Below are positions 54,085-63,353 of a DNA stretch of 64,000 nucleotides, piece after piece (the stretch's first letter is position 1; every line of letters begins with the position of its first letter). The position numbers and the translations under genes were made by a program. The notes under the pieces were generated by a model, which searched no databases, had not been told where the DNA came from, and saw only the letters and a program-made list of their open reading frames with translations. Source of the stretch: WHUA01 sp963711215 (lineage in GTDB: Bacteria; Pseudomonadota; Alphaproteobacteria; UBA8366); contig CAVQDH010000013.1 of the NCBI GenBank assembly GCA_963711215.1, positions 310,001 through 374,000 on the forward strand, read 5' to 3'.

Positions 54085-55548
54085 CTAGAGCAGCGGCCCG
54101 GTCAGCCGGAGCGCATCCTCGAGAAAGCGGTTCCAGAGCGAGCGCGAAGCCCAGGCCTTAGGGTCGAGCTTTTCGGACTGCGCCAGATATCGCCGTTGCA
54201 GCGCGTGCAGCTCCGCCGCAAAGGCCGGCTCGTAGATGAACAGCGCGACCTCGTAGTTGAGCCAGAGACTGCGCATGTCGAAGTTGACCGTGCCGAACAT
54301 CGCCATTTTGTCGTCGACCATGAGCGATTTCGTGTGCAGCAGGCCGTTGCGATAGAAGTGGATGTCAATGCCGGCGTTCAGCAGGTCCGCGTAGTAGGAG
54401 CGGCTGGCGTAGCGCGTCAGGATCGAATCGACTTTTCCCGGCAGGATGATGCGCACCTTGACGCCGCGCGCCGCCGCGCCGCGCAGCGCCCACAGCAGCG
54501 AGTCATCGGGAACGAGATAGGGCGTCGTGATGACGAGCTGTTCCTCCGCCGCGTTGATGATGGCCAGCATCATTTGCAGCAGCGCATTGCCTGATTCGCC
54601 CGGTCCCGACGGGATGACCTGCATGTCCGCGCCGCCCTTCTGCACGACGTGGTTGAGGCCGACATCCGCCATCACCGCGGGGAGCGGCTCGTCCGCCTCG
54701 ACCATCCAGTCGCCGATGGCGATGGCGGTGAGCGGCGCGACGGCGGCGCCCTCGATCCGGGTCATGGCGTCGACCCATTGTCCGACGCCGGCGTCCTGCT
54801 TGAAGAAGCGCGGATCGACGAGGTTCATGCTGCCGGTCCACGCCACGCGGCCGTCGATGACGACCACCTTGCGGTGCAGGCGCAGGTCGGTGCGGCCGAT
54901 GATCGTCCGGAACAGCCCGACCGGCAGCGCTTCGCGAAGCTCGACCCCCGCGTCGCGCAGGCGCTGCGGCTGCGCGCTCCGCCACCAGGGGCGGGCGCCG
55001 AGCGCGTCGATCAGCAGCCGGCAGGCGACGCCGCGGCCTGCCGCGCGGATCACGGCTTCCAGGATGTCGCCGGCCGCGCCGCCCTCGTCCCAGATGTAGA
55101 ACTCCATCAGCAGGCTGGTCTCGGCCGCCTCGATATCGCGCGCCAGCCGCCGGAAGATTTCCTGGGTATCCGACAGCAGCTCGATCGTGCTGCCGTGCAC
55201 GGTCGGGCTTCCGGCGGCGCGCCGGCCGAGCCGGTCCATGCCATGGGCGGCGGTCGTATGGCGCGACCAGTCGACGCCGGTCAGGCCGTCGGCGATCATC
55301 GCATCGCAGAGATGGCGGAAGTCGTCATGCTGCATCAGCAGCCGCTTCGCCCGCCACGGGTCCAGCCGCCTTTCGCCGATGATCAGGTAGACCGCCGCGC
55401 CGCCGAAGGGCAGCGTGACGACGAGCAGGATCCAGGCCAGCGCGACGCCGGTCGCCGGTCGCCGCATGATGACGCGCAGGCCGATTCCCGCCGAGATCAG
55501 CACGTGCAGGATCATCGGAAGCGAGACGGGTTGCGGGAGATAGTCCAC
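54085..55548 (-). CDS. cls: Cardiolipin synthase (phospholipase D family)
   Basis: About 487 aa. N-terminal membrane segment (LHVLISAGIGLRVIMRRPAT, ALAWILLVVTLPFGGAAVYL) followed by two HKD motifs: TDLRLHRKVVVIDGRVAWTG with SMN, and NGLLHTKSLMVDDKMAMFGT with VNFD. These make cardiolipin by transferring a phosphatidyl group between phosphatidylglycerol molecules. GTG 55548 (VDYLPQPVSLPMILH) is the likely start, ATG 55515 an alternative; the frame is open further back but without likeness to the family. Divergent from the SDR gene. Confidence 0.93.
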   Translation of the reverse strand: MDYLPQPVSLPMILHVLISAGIGLRVIMRRPATGVALAWILLVVTLPFGGAAVYLIIGERRLDPWRAKRLLMQHDDFRHLCDAMIADGLTGVDWSRHTTAAHGMDRLGRRAAGSPTVHGSTIELLSDTQEIFRRLARDIEAAETSLLMEFYIWDEGGAAGDILEAVIRAAGRGVACRLLIDALGARPWWRSAQPQRLRDAGVELREALPVGLFRTIIGRTDLRLHRKVVVIDGRVAWTGSMNLVDPRFFKQDAGVGQWVDAMTRIEGAAVAPLTAIAIGDWMVEADEPLPAVMADVGLNHVVQKGGADMQVIPSGPGESGNALLQMMLAIINAAEEQLVITTPYLVPDDSLLWALRGAAARGVKVRIILPGKVDSILTRYASRSYYADLLNAGIDIHFYRNGLLHTKSLMVDDKMAMFGTVNFDMRSLWLNYEVALFIYEPAFAAELHALQRRYLAQSEKLDPKAWASRSLWNRFLEDALRLTGPLL

Positions 55549-55726
55549 GGTGTCGCTCGCGCGCTGCCTTCGGGTTGCGGTCGCGGCGTCCTCCCGACCG
55601 CTGCCGGGATGACGTCCTCGGAGACTCCGATAGCGGGATTCGCGCCGTGCGGGAAGCGGCGATTTGGCGAAGACGCCGGAAAGATGCTGAAATGCGGAAC
55701 CGCGGGAAAAAGCGTGGAGGCATCGC

Positions 55727-56576
55727 ATGGGCAAGTTGAGCGGCAAGACCGCGATCGTCACCGGCTCCAGCCGCGGCATCGGCCAGGCGATCGCCGAGCT
55801 GTTCGCCGCCGAAGGCGCGCGCGTCGTCTGCGCCGCGCGGACGGTGCACGACGGCGACCACCGGCTCGAAGGCTCGCTCAGCCGCACGGTGGAGATCATC
55901 AAGGGCCGGGGCGGGGAGGCGCATGCGGTCGCCGCCGACATCTCCAAGCCCGAGAGCTGCCTCGCCCTGGTCGAGCAGGCGCGCGCCCTGCTCGGGCCGA
56001 TCGACATCCTCGTCAACAACGCGGCGCTGAACTACTACGTGCCGATCGAGGAATATCGCATCAACCGCTGGATCAAGTGCTTCGAGATCAACGTGCACGC
56101 GCCCTTCATCCTGTCGCAGGCGGTGCTGTCGGACATGACCGGCGGGCGCGGCGGGGCCATCGTCAACATCAGCTCGGGCTCCGCGATCGGACCGGGCCGC
56201 GGGCCCTATGCCGGACAAGACGGTGCGCGGCGGCACCATGTACGGCGCGAGCAAGGCCGCGCTGGAGCGCTTCACCCAAGGCCTGGCGCAGGAGATGGCG
56301 CAGTACGGCAATATCGCGGTCACCGCGCTCGCGCCGTCGCGCACCGTGCCGACGCCGGGCACCGTGTTCCACAAGCTGATGGCCGGCATGGACGACCCGC
56401 GCGGCGAGCCGCCCTCGATGATGGCGCGCGCCGCGCTGCTGCTCGCCTCCGAGCCGCCGGAAAAGGTCAACGGCCGCGTCACCTACAGCCAGCAGATCCT
56501 GAAGGAGTTCGGCTGGATCGGCACCGCCGTCGGCCGCGGCGTCGACGTGCCCGGTTCCGGCTATTCGCAGGTGTGA
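55727..56576 (+). CDS. SDR family oxidoreductase, one frameshift
   Basis: About 283 aa. Cofactor motif KTAIVTGSSRGIGQAIAELF, DILVNNAALNYYVPIEEYRI (NNAA), catalytic Ser in IVNISSGSA, and after a break near 56212 (one extra G) the active-site YGASKAALERFTQGLAQEMA. C-terminal GVDVPGSGYSQV. NAD(P)-dependent alcohol or ketone oxidoreductase; substrate unknown. A 148-base gap separates it from the acyl-CoA dehydrogenase cluster, so co-regulation is possible. ATG 55727. Confidence 0.88.
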
Positions 56577-56724
56577 GGGTGCGTTCACAATAATGCTGAT
56601 TTAGGTCTTAATCGCACGCTCTAATCGGTTTGACAGCCTCGCAAGGCGCGCTCGATAGTGGGCGCCTGGGGACGGCATGAAAAACAACCCGGAATAGCCG
56701 GGACAAGAACGAGGACGCAGGGAG

Positions 56725-57855
56725 ATGAATTTCGATTTTTCCGACGACCAGAAGCTGCTGCGCGACCAGGCGCGGCGCTTTCTCGACGACCATGCGTCGC
56801 TGAAACAGGTGCGCGCCGTCCTCGAAAATGACGCGATCCCGTACGACGCGGCGCTGTGGAAGGGGATGGCCGAGCTTGGCTGGACCGGCACGACGATCCC
56901 CGAGGAATACGGCGGCGCGGGGCTGTCCTATGAAGATCTCTGCGTGATCGCCGAGGAGCTGGGCCGGTCGCTCGCGCCGACGCCCCTATCGTCGTCGCTG
57001 TATCTCGCGGCGGAAGCGCTGCTGCAGGCGGGCAGCGAGGCGCAGAAGCTGTCCTGGCTGCCCCAGCTGGCGCTCGGCGACCTCATCGGCTGCTTCGCGC
57101 TGGCGGAAGGCGTCGGCATTCCGACGCCGGCGTCGATCAAGGTCGCGGTCAAGGACGGGCGCATCAGCGGCAGCAAGGTCCCGGTCGCGGATGGCGACGT
57201 CGCCGATATCGCCATCGTGCTCGCGCGCGGCGAAGGCGGGCTCGCGCTCTATCTCGTGGAGCTGAACGGCGCCGGCGTGCACCGCGAGACCGTGGAGACG
57301 GTCGACCCGACCCGCTCGCATGCCCGGCTCACCTTCGACCAGGCGCCCGCCGAGCGCATCGGCGCGGAGGGCGAGGGCTGGGCGGTCACGGAATCCGTGC
57401 TCGACCGCGCCGCCGTCCTGATGGCCTTCGAGCAGGTCGGCGGCGCGCAGGCCTGCCTCGACATGGCGACCGAGCATGCCAAGAACCGCTTCGCCTTCGG
57501 CAAGCCGATCGGCGCCAACCAGGGGATCAAGCACAAGCTGGTCGACATCTATGTCGCGCTCGAGCTGGCCCGCGCCAACGCCTATTACGGCGCCTGGGCG
57601 CTGACGGCGAACGCGGCGGACCTGCCGGTCGCCGCCGCGGCGGCGCGCGTCGCGGCGAGCGAGGCGTTCAATCTTGCCGCGCGCGAGGGACTGCAGACGC
57701 ACGGCGCGATGGGCTTCACCTGGGAGTTCGACTGCCACCTGTTCTACCGGCGGGCCAAGCTGCTGTCGCTCGCGCTCGGCGGCGAGCGCCGCTGGAAGGA
57801 GCGGCTGGTCGGCCAGCTCGAAAAGCACAACCTCGCCACCGCGGAGGTGATGTGA
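56725..57855 (+). CDS. Acyl-CoA dehydrogenase family protein
   Basis: 376 aa FAD enzyme. MNFDFSDDQKLLRDQARRFL, WTGTTIPEEYGGAGLSYEDL, RFAFGKPIGANQGIKHKLVD, and the C-terminal LQTHGAMGFTWEFDCHLFYR. In place of the catalytic Glu of ordinary family members this small-subunit-like form ends with AKLLSLALGGERRWKERL, like the partners of two-component dehydrogenases. Its stop overlaps the next gene (ATGTGATG), so both probably form a heteromer acting on an unusual CoA ester (inference). AGGGAG before ATG 56725. Confidence 0.88.
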   Translation: MNFDFSDDQKLLRDQARRFLDDHASLKQVRAVLENDAIPYDAALWKGMAELGWTGTTIPEEYGGAGLSYEDLCVIAEELGRSLAPTPLSSSLYLAAEALLQAGSEAQKLSWLPQLALGDLIGCFALAEGVGIPTPASIKVAVKDGRISGSKVPVADGDVADIAIVLARGEGGLALYLVELNGAGVHRETVETVDPTRSHARLTFDQAPAERIGAEGEGWAVTESVLDRAAVLMAFEQVGGAQACLDMATEHAKNRFAFGKPIGANQGIKHKLVDIYVALELARANAYYGAWALTANAADLPVAAAAARVAASEAFNLAAREGLQTHGAMGFTWEFDCHLFYRRAKLLSLALGGERRWKERLVGQLEKHNLATAEVM

Positions 57856-59085
57856 TGGATTTCAACGATACCCCGGACGAAGCCGCCTTCCGCGCCGAAG
57901 CCCGCGCCTGGCTGAGCCAGAACGCCGAGCCGCGCCGGCCCGGCAGCATCTTCAAGCTGCGGCGCGGCGAGGAGGGGCTGATCCCGCTCGCCAAGCAATG
58001 GGAAGGGCGCAAGTTCGCCGGCGGCTTCTCCGGCATCCCCCTGCCGAAGGAATACGGCGGGCGCGGCGGCACGCGGCTGCAGCAGATCATCTATCTGCAG
58101 GAAGAGGCGCAGTTCGTCACGCCGCCGCCGATCTTTTCCATCAGTCACGGCATGGCGGTGCCCGTCATGCTGGCCTATGCCACCGAGGCGCAGAAGCGGC
58201 GCTACGTGCCGGCGACGCTCAAGGGCGACGAGATCTGGTGCCAGCTCTTTTCCGAGCCGGGCGCGGGCTCCGACCTCGCCGGCCTGCGCACCCGCGCGGT
58301 GCGCGACGGCGACGACTGGGTGATCAACGGGCAGAAGATCTGGAACTCGGGCGCGCATTACGCCGATATGGGCATCCTGGTCACGCGCAGCGATCCCACG
58401 GTCGCGAAGCACAAGGGCCTGACCTATTTCTTCCTCGACATGAAGACGCCCGGCGTCGAGGTGCGGCCGATCAAGCAGATGACCGGCTTCGCGAACTTCA
58501 ACGAGGTGTTCCTGACCGACGTCCGCATTCCCGACAGCCAGCGCCTCGGCGCGGTCGGCGAGGGCTGGAAGGTCGCGATCACCACGCTGATGAACGAGCG
58601 CGTCGCCTCGGGCGTGCGCCCGGCGCCGAACTTCGAGGACATCTTCGGCCTCGCCCAGGATCTCGCAGCTCGAGGACGGGCCGGCGATCGCCGATCCTTC
58701 GGTGCGCGAGAAGCTCGCCGACTGGTACATCCAGTCGCGCGGTCTCGAGCTGATCCGCTTCCGCACCATGACGGCGCTGTCGCGCGGCCAGCAGCCGGGA
58801 CCGGAGAACTCGATCACCAAGCTGGTCGGCGCCTTCAAGCGCCAGCAGATCGCCGCCTTCGGCATGGACCTGATGGACATGGCGGGCGCGGTCACGGACC
58901 AGGAGCTCGCGCCGATGCGGGCGCTCTTCCAGCACGCGCTGCTGGACTCGCCGAGCGGCAGGATCGCGGCGGGCACGGACGAGATCCTGCGCAACATCAT
59001 CGGCGAGCGGGTGCTCGGCCTGCCGCGCGACGGGCGCGCCGACAAGGACGTGCCCTTCAACCAGCTGCGCGAGACCAAGGGCTGA
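57855..59085 (+). CDS. Acyl-CoA dehydrogenase family protein, one frameshift
   Basis: About 410 aa. MDFNDTPDEAAFRAEARAWL, GIPLPKEYGGRGGTRLQQII, LFSEPGAGSDLAGLRTRAVR, and MTGFANFNEVFLTDVRIPDS are characteristic of the large subunit of steroid- or bile-acid-type dehydrogenases (FadE/ACAD). A break near 58665 moves the frame at ALDLAA to QLEDGPAIADPSVREKLADW; the C-terminus LDSPSGRIAAGTDEILRNII contains the catalytic Glu region. Overlaps the preceding dehydrogenase, with which it may form an alpha2beta2 enzyme. Confidence 0.87.
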
Positions 59086-59114
59086 GCGCGGCCGTCGGCA
59101 CGACGGACGTCTTC

Positions 59115-60485
59115 ATGACCTTCGCGCGATCCCTCGCGGACAAGATCGTCGGGACCCGGTTCGAGGATTTTTCCGGCGACGCGGTCCGTTGGGCCAAGGC
59201 GGCGATACGCGACACGATGGCCGTGACGATCGCGGGCGTGAACAGCCCGACTGCGGCGTTGACGCGGCGAGTCACGGGCGCCGACGCCGCGAAAGGCGCC
59301 TGCCAGGTCTTCGGCACACGCTACCGGTGCGGTCCGATGGCGGCGGCGCGCGCGAACGGCACGGCAGCCCACGCGCTCGATTTCGACGACATTCACGAGA
59401 GCATGATGGGCCACCCGTCGGTCGCCGTCCTGCCGGCCGTGCTCGCGCTGGCGGAAGCAGAGGGGCGCACGGGGCGCGACGCGCTGCTTGCCTATCTCAC
59501 GGGGCTGGAAGCGACGTGCCGGATGGGCCGCGTGGTCGGCTTCAGCCATTTCGCCCAGGGCTGGCACGCGACCGAGACGCTCGGCATTTTCGGGGCGGTC
59601 GCGGCGGCGGCGCGCCTGCTGCCGTTGAGCGCGGAACAGACCACCACGGCGCTTGCCATCGCGGTATCGCTTGCCGCCGGTGTCCGCGCCAATTTCGGCA
59701 CCATGATGAAGCCGCTGCACGCCGGGCTCGCGGCCTCGAACGGCGTGTTCGCCGCACGCCTGGCACGCGACGGCTTCACCGCGGACCATCGCGCCTTCGA
59801 GCATCCGCAGGGCTTCTTCGCCCTGTTCCGGCGCGGCGACGATCCGCCCGATACGGCGGCGATGGATGCCTGGCTCGATCCGCCCGAAATCCTCGACCCG
59901 GGCATCGCGCTCAAGCTTTATCCCTGCGGCGCGCACAGCCATCCGTTCATCGACATGACGCGGCGGCTGGCGGCGGCCAACGGCCTGACCGCCGACGCCG
60001 TGACGCAAATGGAGATCCGCATGGAGCAGAGCCGGCATGCCCATACCGATCGACCGGAACCGAAGAGCGGCCTCGATGCGAAGTTCAGCGTGCAATACAC
60101 GGTGGCCCGGGCGCTGTTGAACGGCTGCGTGCTGCTCTCCCATTTCGACGACGCCGCGATCAAGGAGCCGGCCATCCGGGCGGTCATGGCGAAGATCCGC
60201 GCCGTCCCGCATCCCGACATGGACGCGAGCTGGGCCGACAAGTATGGCGGGGAAATCACCGTGACCGCGGCCGACGGCCGTCAGTTCAGCGACCGCATCG
60301 TCCATCAGCTCGCGCGCGGGCCGGAAAATCCGGTCACGGACGAGGAGCTGTGGACCAAGTTCCGGGATTGCGCCGCGGCTGCGCTTCCGCCCGAACGTAT
60401 CGAGACATTGTTCGCGGCGCTCGGCCGGCTGGAAGCGCTGGAGTCGGTTGCCGGGATCGCCGCGCTGACCGTGCCGGCGGCGTGA
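59115..60485 (+). CDS. MmgE/PrpD family protein
   Basis: 456 aa. DFDDIHESMMGHPSVAVLPA and GWHATETLGIFGAVAAAARL, plus VSLAAGVRANFGTMMKPLHA and LYPCGAHSHPFIDMTRRLAA, are hallmarks of the MmgE/PrpD family (2-methylcitrate dehydratase, aconitate decarboxylase and relatives). Without a methylcitrate synthase neighbour, the exact reaction is unknown; a hydro-lyase on a tricarboxylate or related acid is likely. ATG 59115, 29 bases after the dehydrogenase, so probably in the same operon. Confidence 0.9.
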   Translation: MTFARSLADKIVGTRFEDFSGDAVRWAKAAIRDTMAVTIAGVNSPTAALTRRVTGADAAKGACQVFGTRYRCGPMAAARANGTAAHALDFDDIHESMMGHPSVAVLPAVLALAEAEGRTGRDALLAYLTGLEATCRMGRVVGFSHFAQGWHATETLGIFGAVAAAARLLPLSAEQTTTALAIAVSLAAGVRANFGTMMKPLHAGLAASNGVFAARLARDGFTADHRAFEHPQGFFALFRRGDDPPDTAAMDAWLDPPEILDPGIALKLYPCGAHSHPFIDMTRRLAAANGLTADAVTQMEIRMEQSRHAHTDRPEPKSGLDAKFSVQYTVARALLNGCVLLSHFDDAAIKEPAIRAVMAKIRAVPHPDMDASWADKYGGEITVTAADGRQFSDRIVHQLARGPENPVTDEELWTKFRDCAAAALPPERIETLFAALGRLEALESVAGIAALTVPAA

Positions 60486-60503
60486 CGGCTGCAGTCCGCT
60501 CGC

Positions 60504-61394
60504 TCAGGCCGGAACGGGGCCCCGCACCACCGTGCGGTTCAGCACGCGGGCGTATCGGTCCATCTCGAAATTCGGCAAGGCGCGGTGCAGCAGGCAGCGG
60601 TTGTCCCACATGACCATGTCGCCCGGTTGCCAGCGGTGGCGATAGACGAAGCGTTCTTGCGTGGCGAACGCCTGTAATTCGGAAAGCAACGCTTCGCCGT
60701 CGGAAATGCTCCACCCGTCGATATGCGAGGTGTGGTTGCCGATATAAAGGCCCTTGCGGCCGGTCGCCGGATGGGTGCGGACGAGCGGGTGAACCACCGG
60801 CGGCGCGTCCTGCTTCTCTTCTTCCGTCGCGGGCTTGCTGCCGGATTTCTGGCGCGAGCGCTCCCAGCTATGCACGACGCGAAGCGGCGCGAGACTGTGC
60901 TTGCGTTCCTCGGGCAGCGCGTCGTAGGCCGCCTGCATGTCGGCGAACTCGGTGTCGCCGCCCTGCGGCGGCAGCTGCACCGCATAGAGCAGCGTCGCGA
61001 GCGACGGCCGCGCCATGTAGGACTTGTCGGTGTGCCAGGAATAATTGCCGATGTTCTTAATCTCGCGTGACGGCCGCTGATTTTCGTCGAGGTTGTTGAC
61101 CGGGTGCACCTCCGGCGCGCCGGCGCTGCGGAAATCCCGGTTTACATGCGGCTCCAGCTCGCCGAAGCGGCGCGTGAACGCCAGCTGCGCCTCCTTGGGA
61201 AGGTCCTGCTTACGGAACACCAGCACGTGGTACCGGTTGAGGGCGTCGAGGATCGCATCCCGCATCGCGTCGTCGATCGCCCGGGACAGATCGAGGCCGA
61301 AAATCTCCGCTCCCATCAGCGGCGACAACGGTCGAATATCGAAAGGAAGGCCTGTCGGTAATTCGGTCGATGCGAGCGCATCCGTCATCGTCAT
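60504..61394 (-). CDS. TauD/TfdA-type Fe(II)/2-oxoglutarate dioxygenase
   Basis: About 296 aa. Iron ligands: NYSWHTDKSYMARPSLAT (HxD) and the distal His in DNRCLLHRALPNFEMDRYAR, followed by RVLNRTVVRG, whose Arg binds 2-oxoglutarate. LGELEPHVNRDF-like and PPVVHPLVRTHPATGRKGLY match alpha-ketoglutarate-dependent taurine/2,4-D-type oxygenases. The start is set at ATG 61394, nine bases after AGAGGA; an in-frame TTG at 61403 exists. The sulfatase gene lies upstream on the same strand (63 bases), and together they suggest use of sulfated organic compounds (inference). Confidence 0.9.
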   Translation of the reverse strand: MTMTDALASTELPTGLPFDIRPLSPLMGAEIFGLDLSRAIDDAMRDAILDALNRYHVLVFRKQDLPKEAQLAFTRRFGELEPHVNRDFRSAGAPEVHPVNNLDENQRPSREIKNIGNYSWHTDKSYMARPSLATLLYAVQLPPQGGDTEFADMQAAYDALPEERKHSLAPLRVVHSWERSRQKSGSKPATEEEKQDAPPVVHPLVRTHPATGRKGLYIGNHTSHIDGWSISDGEALLSELQAFATQERFVYRHRWQPGDMVMWDNRCLLHRALPNFEMDRYARVLNRTVVRGPVPA

Positions 61395-61457
61395 GTCCGG
61401 CAATCCTCTTCAGCGTTGCCCGTATTTTAGCAAAATTCGGCTCCAGCGCCCCATCGG

Positions 61458-62914
61458 TTATCGCGAGAGGGTCACGGCCTCGCCCGGCGCCGGCGTGTGC
61501 TCGAACTTGCCGCGCGCGATCAGGGCCTCGCGGCCGCCGTTGGCCTCGACGAGCGCGGTCTGGCTCTTGTAGGCCGCGTCGTCCGCCGCATCGGGATCAA
61601 CGATGCCGCGCAGGATCGCCTCATAGTCCGCGACGACCTTTCGATGGCTGGCGCTGCGCGACAGGTCGTGCAGCTCCTCAGGGTCCGCCTGCAGGTCGAA
61701 CAGCTCCGGCTCGTAGCCGACGTAATGGATGTACTTGTAGCGCCCCTTGCGGATCATGAAGGCGGCGCGGTCGGCCGCCGCCGCGTAATACTCGCAGAAG
61801 GCGACACGGTCGGGGTCCGGCTTCGCCTGCGCCATGTCGATGAGCGAGCGCCCCGGCATGCCGGCCTGGCCGGCGAGGTCCTTGAGGCCCGCGCCGTCGA
61901 GCATGGTGGGCGCGACGTCGAGCAGCGTGACCGGCGTCGTCGAGACCTTGCCTTCCGGCACGTCGGGGCCCGCGACGATCATCGGGATGAAGGCGGCTTC
62001 CTCGTACATGTTCGATTTGCCGAACAGGCGGCGCGTCCCGAGATTATCGCCGTGATCCGAGGTGTAGATCACCAGGGTGTCGTCCCGCAGGCCGCATTCG
62101 TCGAGGCAGGCGAGGACCTTGCCGATATTGCTGTCGAGATAGCTGATGGCGCCGTAGTAGCTGGCGAGAATCACGCGCCGTGACTTCGTCGGTGATGAAG
62201 TCGTTGTAATTGCGGTTCCGCTCCGCCTTCTGGATCCAGGGATGCGTCACCGCATCGGGATCGGACAGCTTCGGCTTCGGAATGCTGGCCGTGGGGTAGA
62301 GGTCGTAGAAGTCGCTGCGGCGCGATATACGGCGGATGCGGGCAGACGAAGGAGACGAAGGCGTTGAAGGGGCCGGCCTTCTTATCCGCCGCCCGGGCGC
62401 GGATCCACGCGCAGGCGCGCTCGGCGATGTCGTGATCGTAACGCAGATAGGGGCTGTCGCCGGGCCCGATCTCGGTCATGCTTTTGCTCGACTTCATCGG
62501 GCCGACCATCGGCCGCTTGATGCAGCTGCGGATGTCGCCCTTGCCGCCGAGCACGTGCATCGGGATGATCTGTTCCGCGAAGCCGGTGTCGTCCTCGGTA
62601 TTCCGGAAATGCAGCTTGCCGATCGAGGTCGCCGACGATCCGTTCTCGCGCAGCATGTGATGCCAGCTCTTGGGACGGCCGATATAGGGATGCGCGTTGT
62701 CCCAATTGCCGGTCTCGAAGACATATTGTCCGGTGGCGATCACCGCGCGGGCCGGCACGCAGATGGGCGAGTTGGAGTAGGCGGTGGTGAAGCGCGTTCC
62801 CCGCGCCGCCAGGGCGTCGATATGGGGCGTCTTCACGAAAGGGTGCCCATAGCAGCCGGACGCCTTGCCCTGATGCTGGTCGGACATGATGTAGAGAATA
62901 TTCAACGGTTTCAT
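61458..62914 (-). CDS. Sulfatase (arylsulfatase/choline-sulfatase type), two frameshifts
   Basis: About 485 aa. ATG 62914 begins MKPLNILYIMSDQHQGKASG. The active-site sequence SNSPICVPARAVIATGQYVF contains C-x-P-x-R, where Cys is converted to formylglycine. Metal-binding residues appear in MSDQH and TLVIYTSDHGDNLGTRRLFG. Breaks lie near 62330 (PPYIAPQR to DFYDLYPTASIPKP-like frame) and near 62175 (VTARDS to ASYYGAISYLDSNIGKVLAC). C-terminus GYEPELFDLQADPEELHDLS is typical of the family. No signal peptide is obvious, so it may be cytoplasmic. Substrate unknown. Confidence 0.85.
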
Positions 62915-63353
62915 GGCGGTCCCTCGAACGCGCGGCGCTTCGGCGTGCGCGTTAATCATAGCGGGGGCCATGTGATTTCGACGAATCCACGTCAGATTGT
63001 CGAGCTTTCGGCGGGCATTCCCGTGGCGGCTGCGCCGCGGGCGGCCGCCCGGCGCTGTTCCTCGGCCGAATTGCGTCCCTGCACCGTTGCCGGAGTCTTC
63101 CCACGAAAGAGGTAATGCGAAAGTTTTTATGCGCGTTAATGGGCGCTTTGGCGCCGGATTTCTGCAGAATGGGCTCCGATTCCTACGCCTGTTGGGCTAG
63201 CCCGAAGACCCGAATGACGCCGTCCTGGGACGGTGATCTAATTTCCCGGGCAGTCTGGTGGGGATTGCAATTGCCCGGCTGCCGAGAACTTGGCTTGTAC
63301 AAGCGGAACGTGCCCGCTTCGAGCGATTTAGGCGCAATTGCCGCGGTCTTGGC
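62915..63353. other. Intergenic region, no confident gene
   Basis: 440 bases between divergent genes. A frame at 63115-63357 (80 aa, MRKFLCALMGALAPDFCRMG) has AAGAGG only two bases before its ATG and no recognised domain, so I do not call it. No tRNA cloverleaf or terminator seen. Confidence 0.5.

Noticed and set aside
57744..60305. 853-codon minus-strand frame opposite the dehydrogenase and MmgE/PrpD genes
   Set aside because: Low-complexity shadow; the plus-strand genes have unmistakable family motifs.
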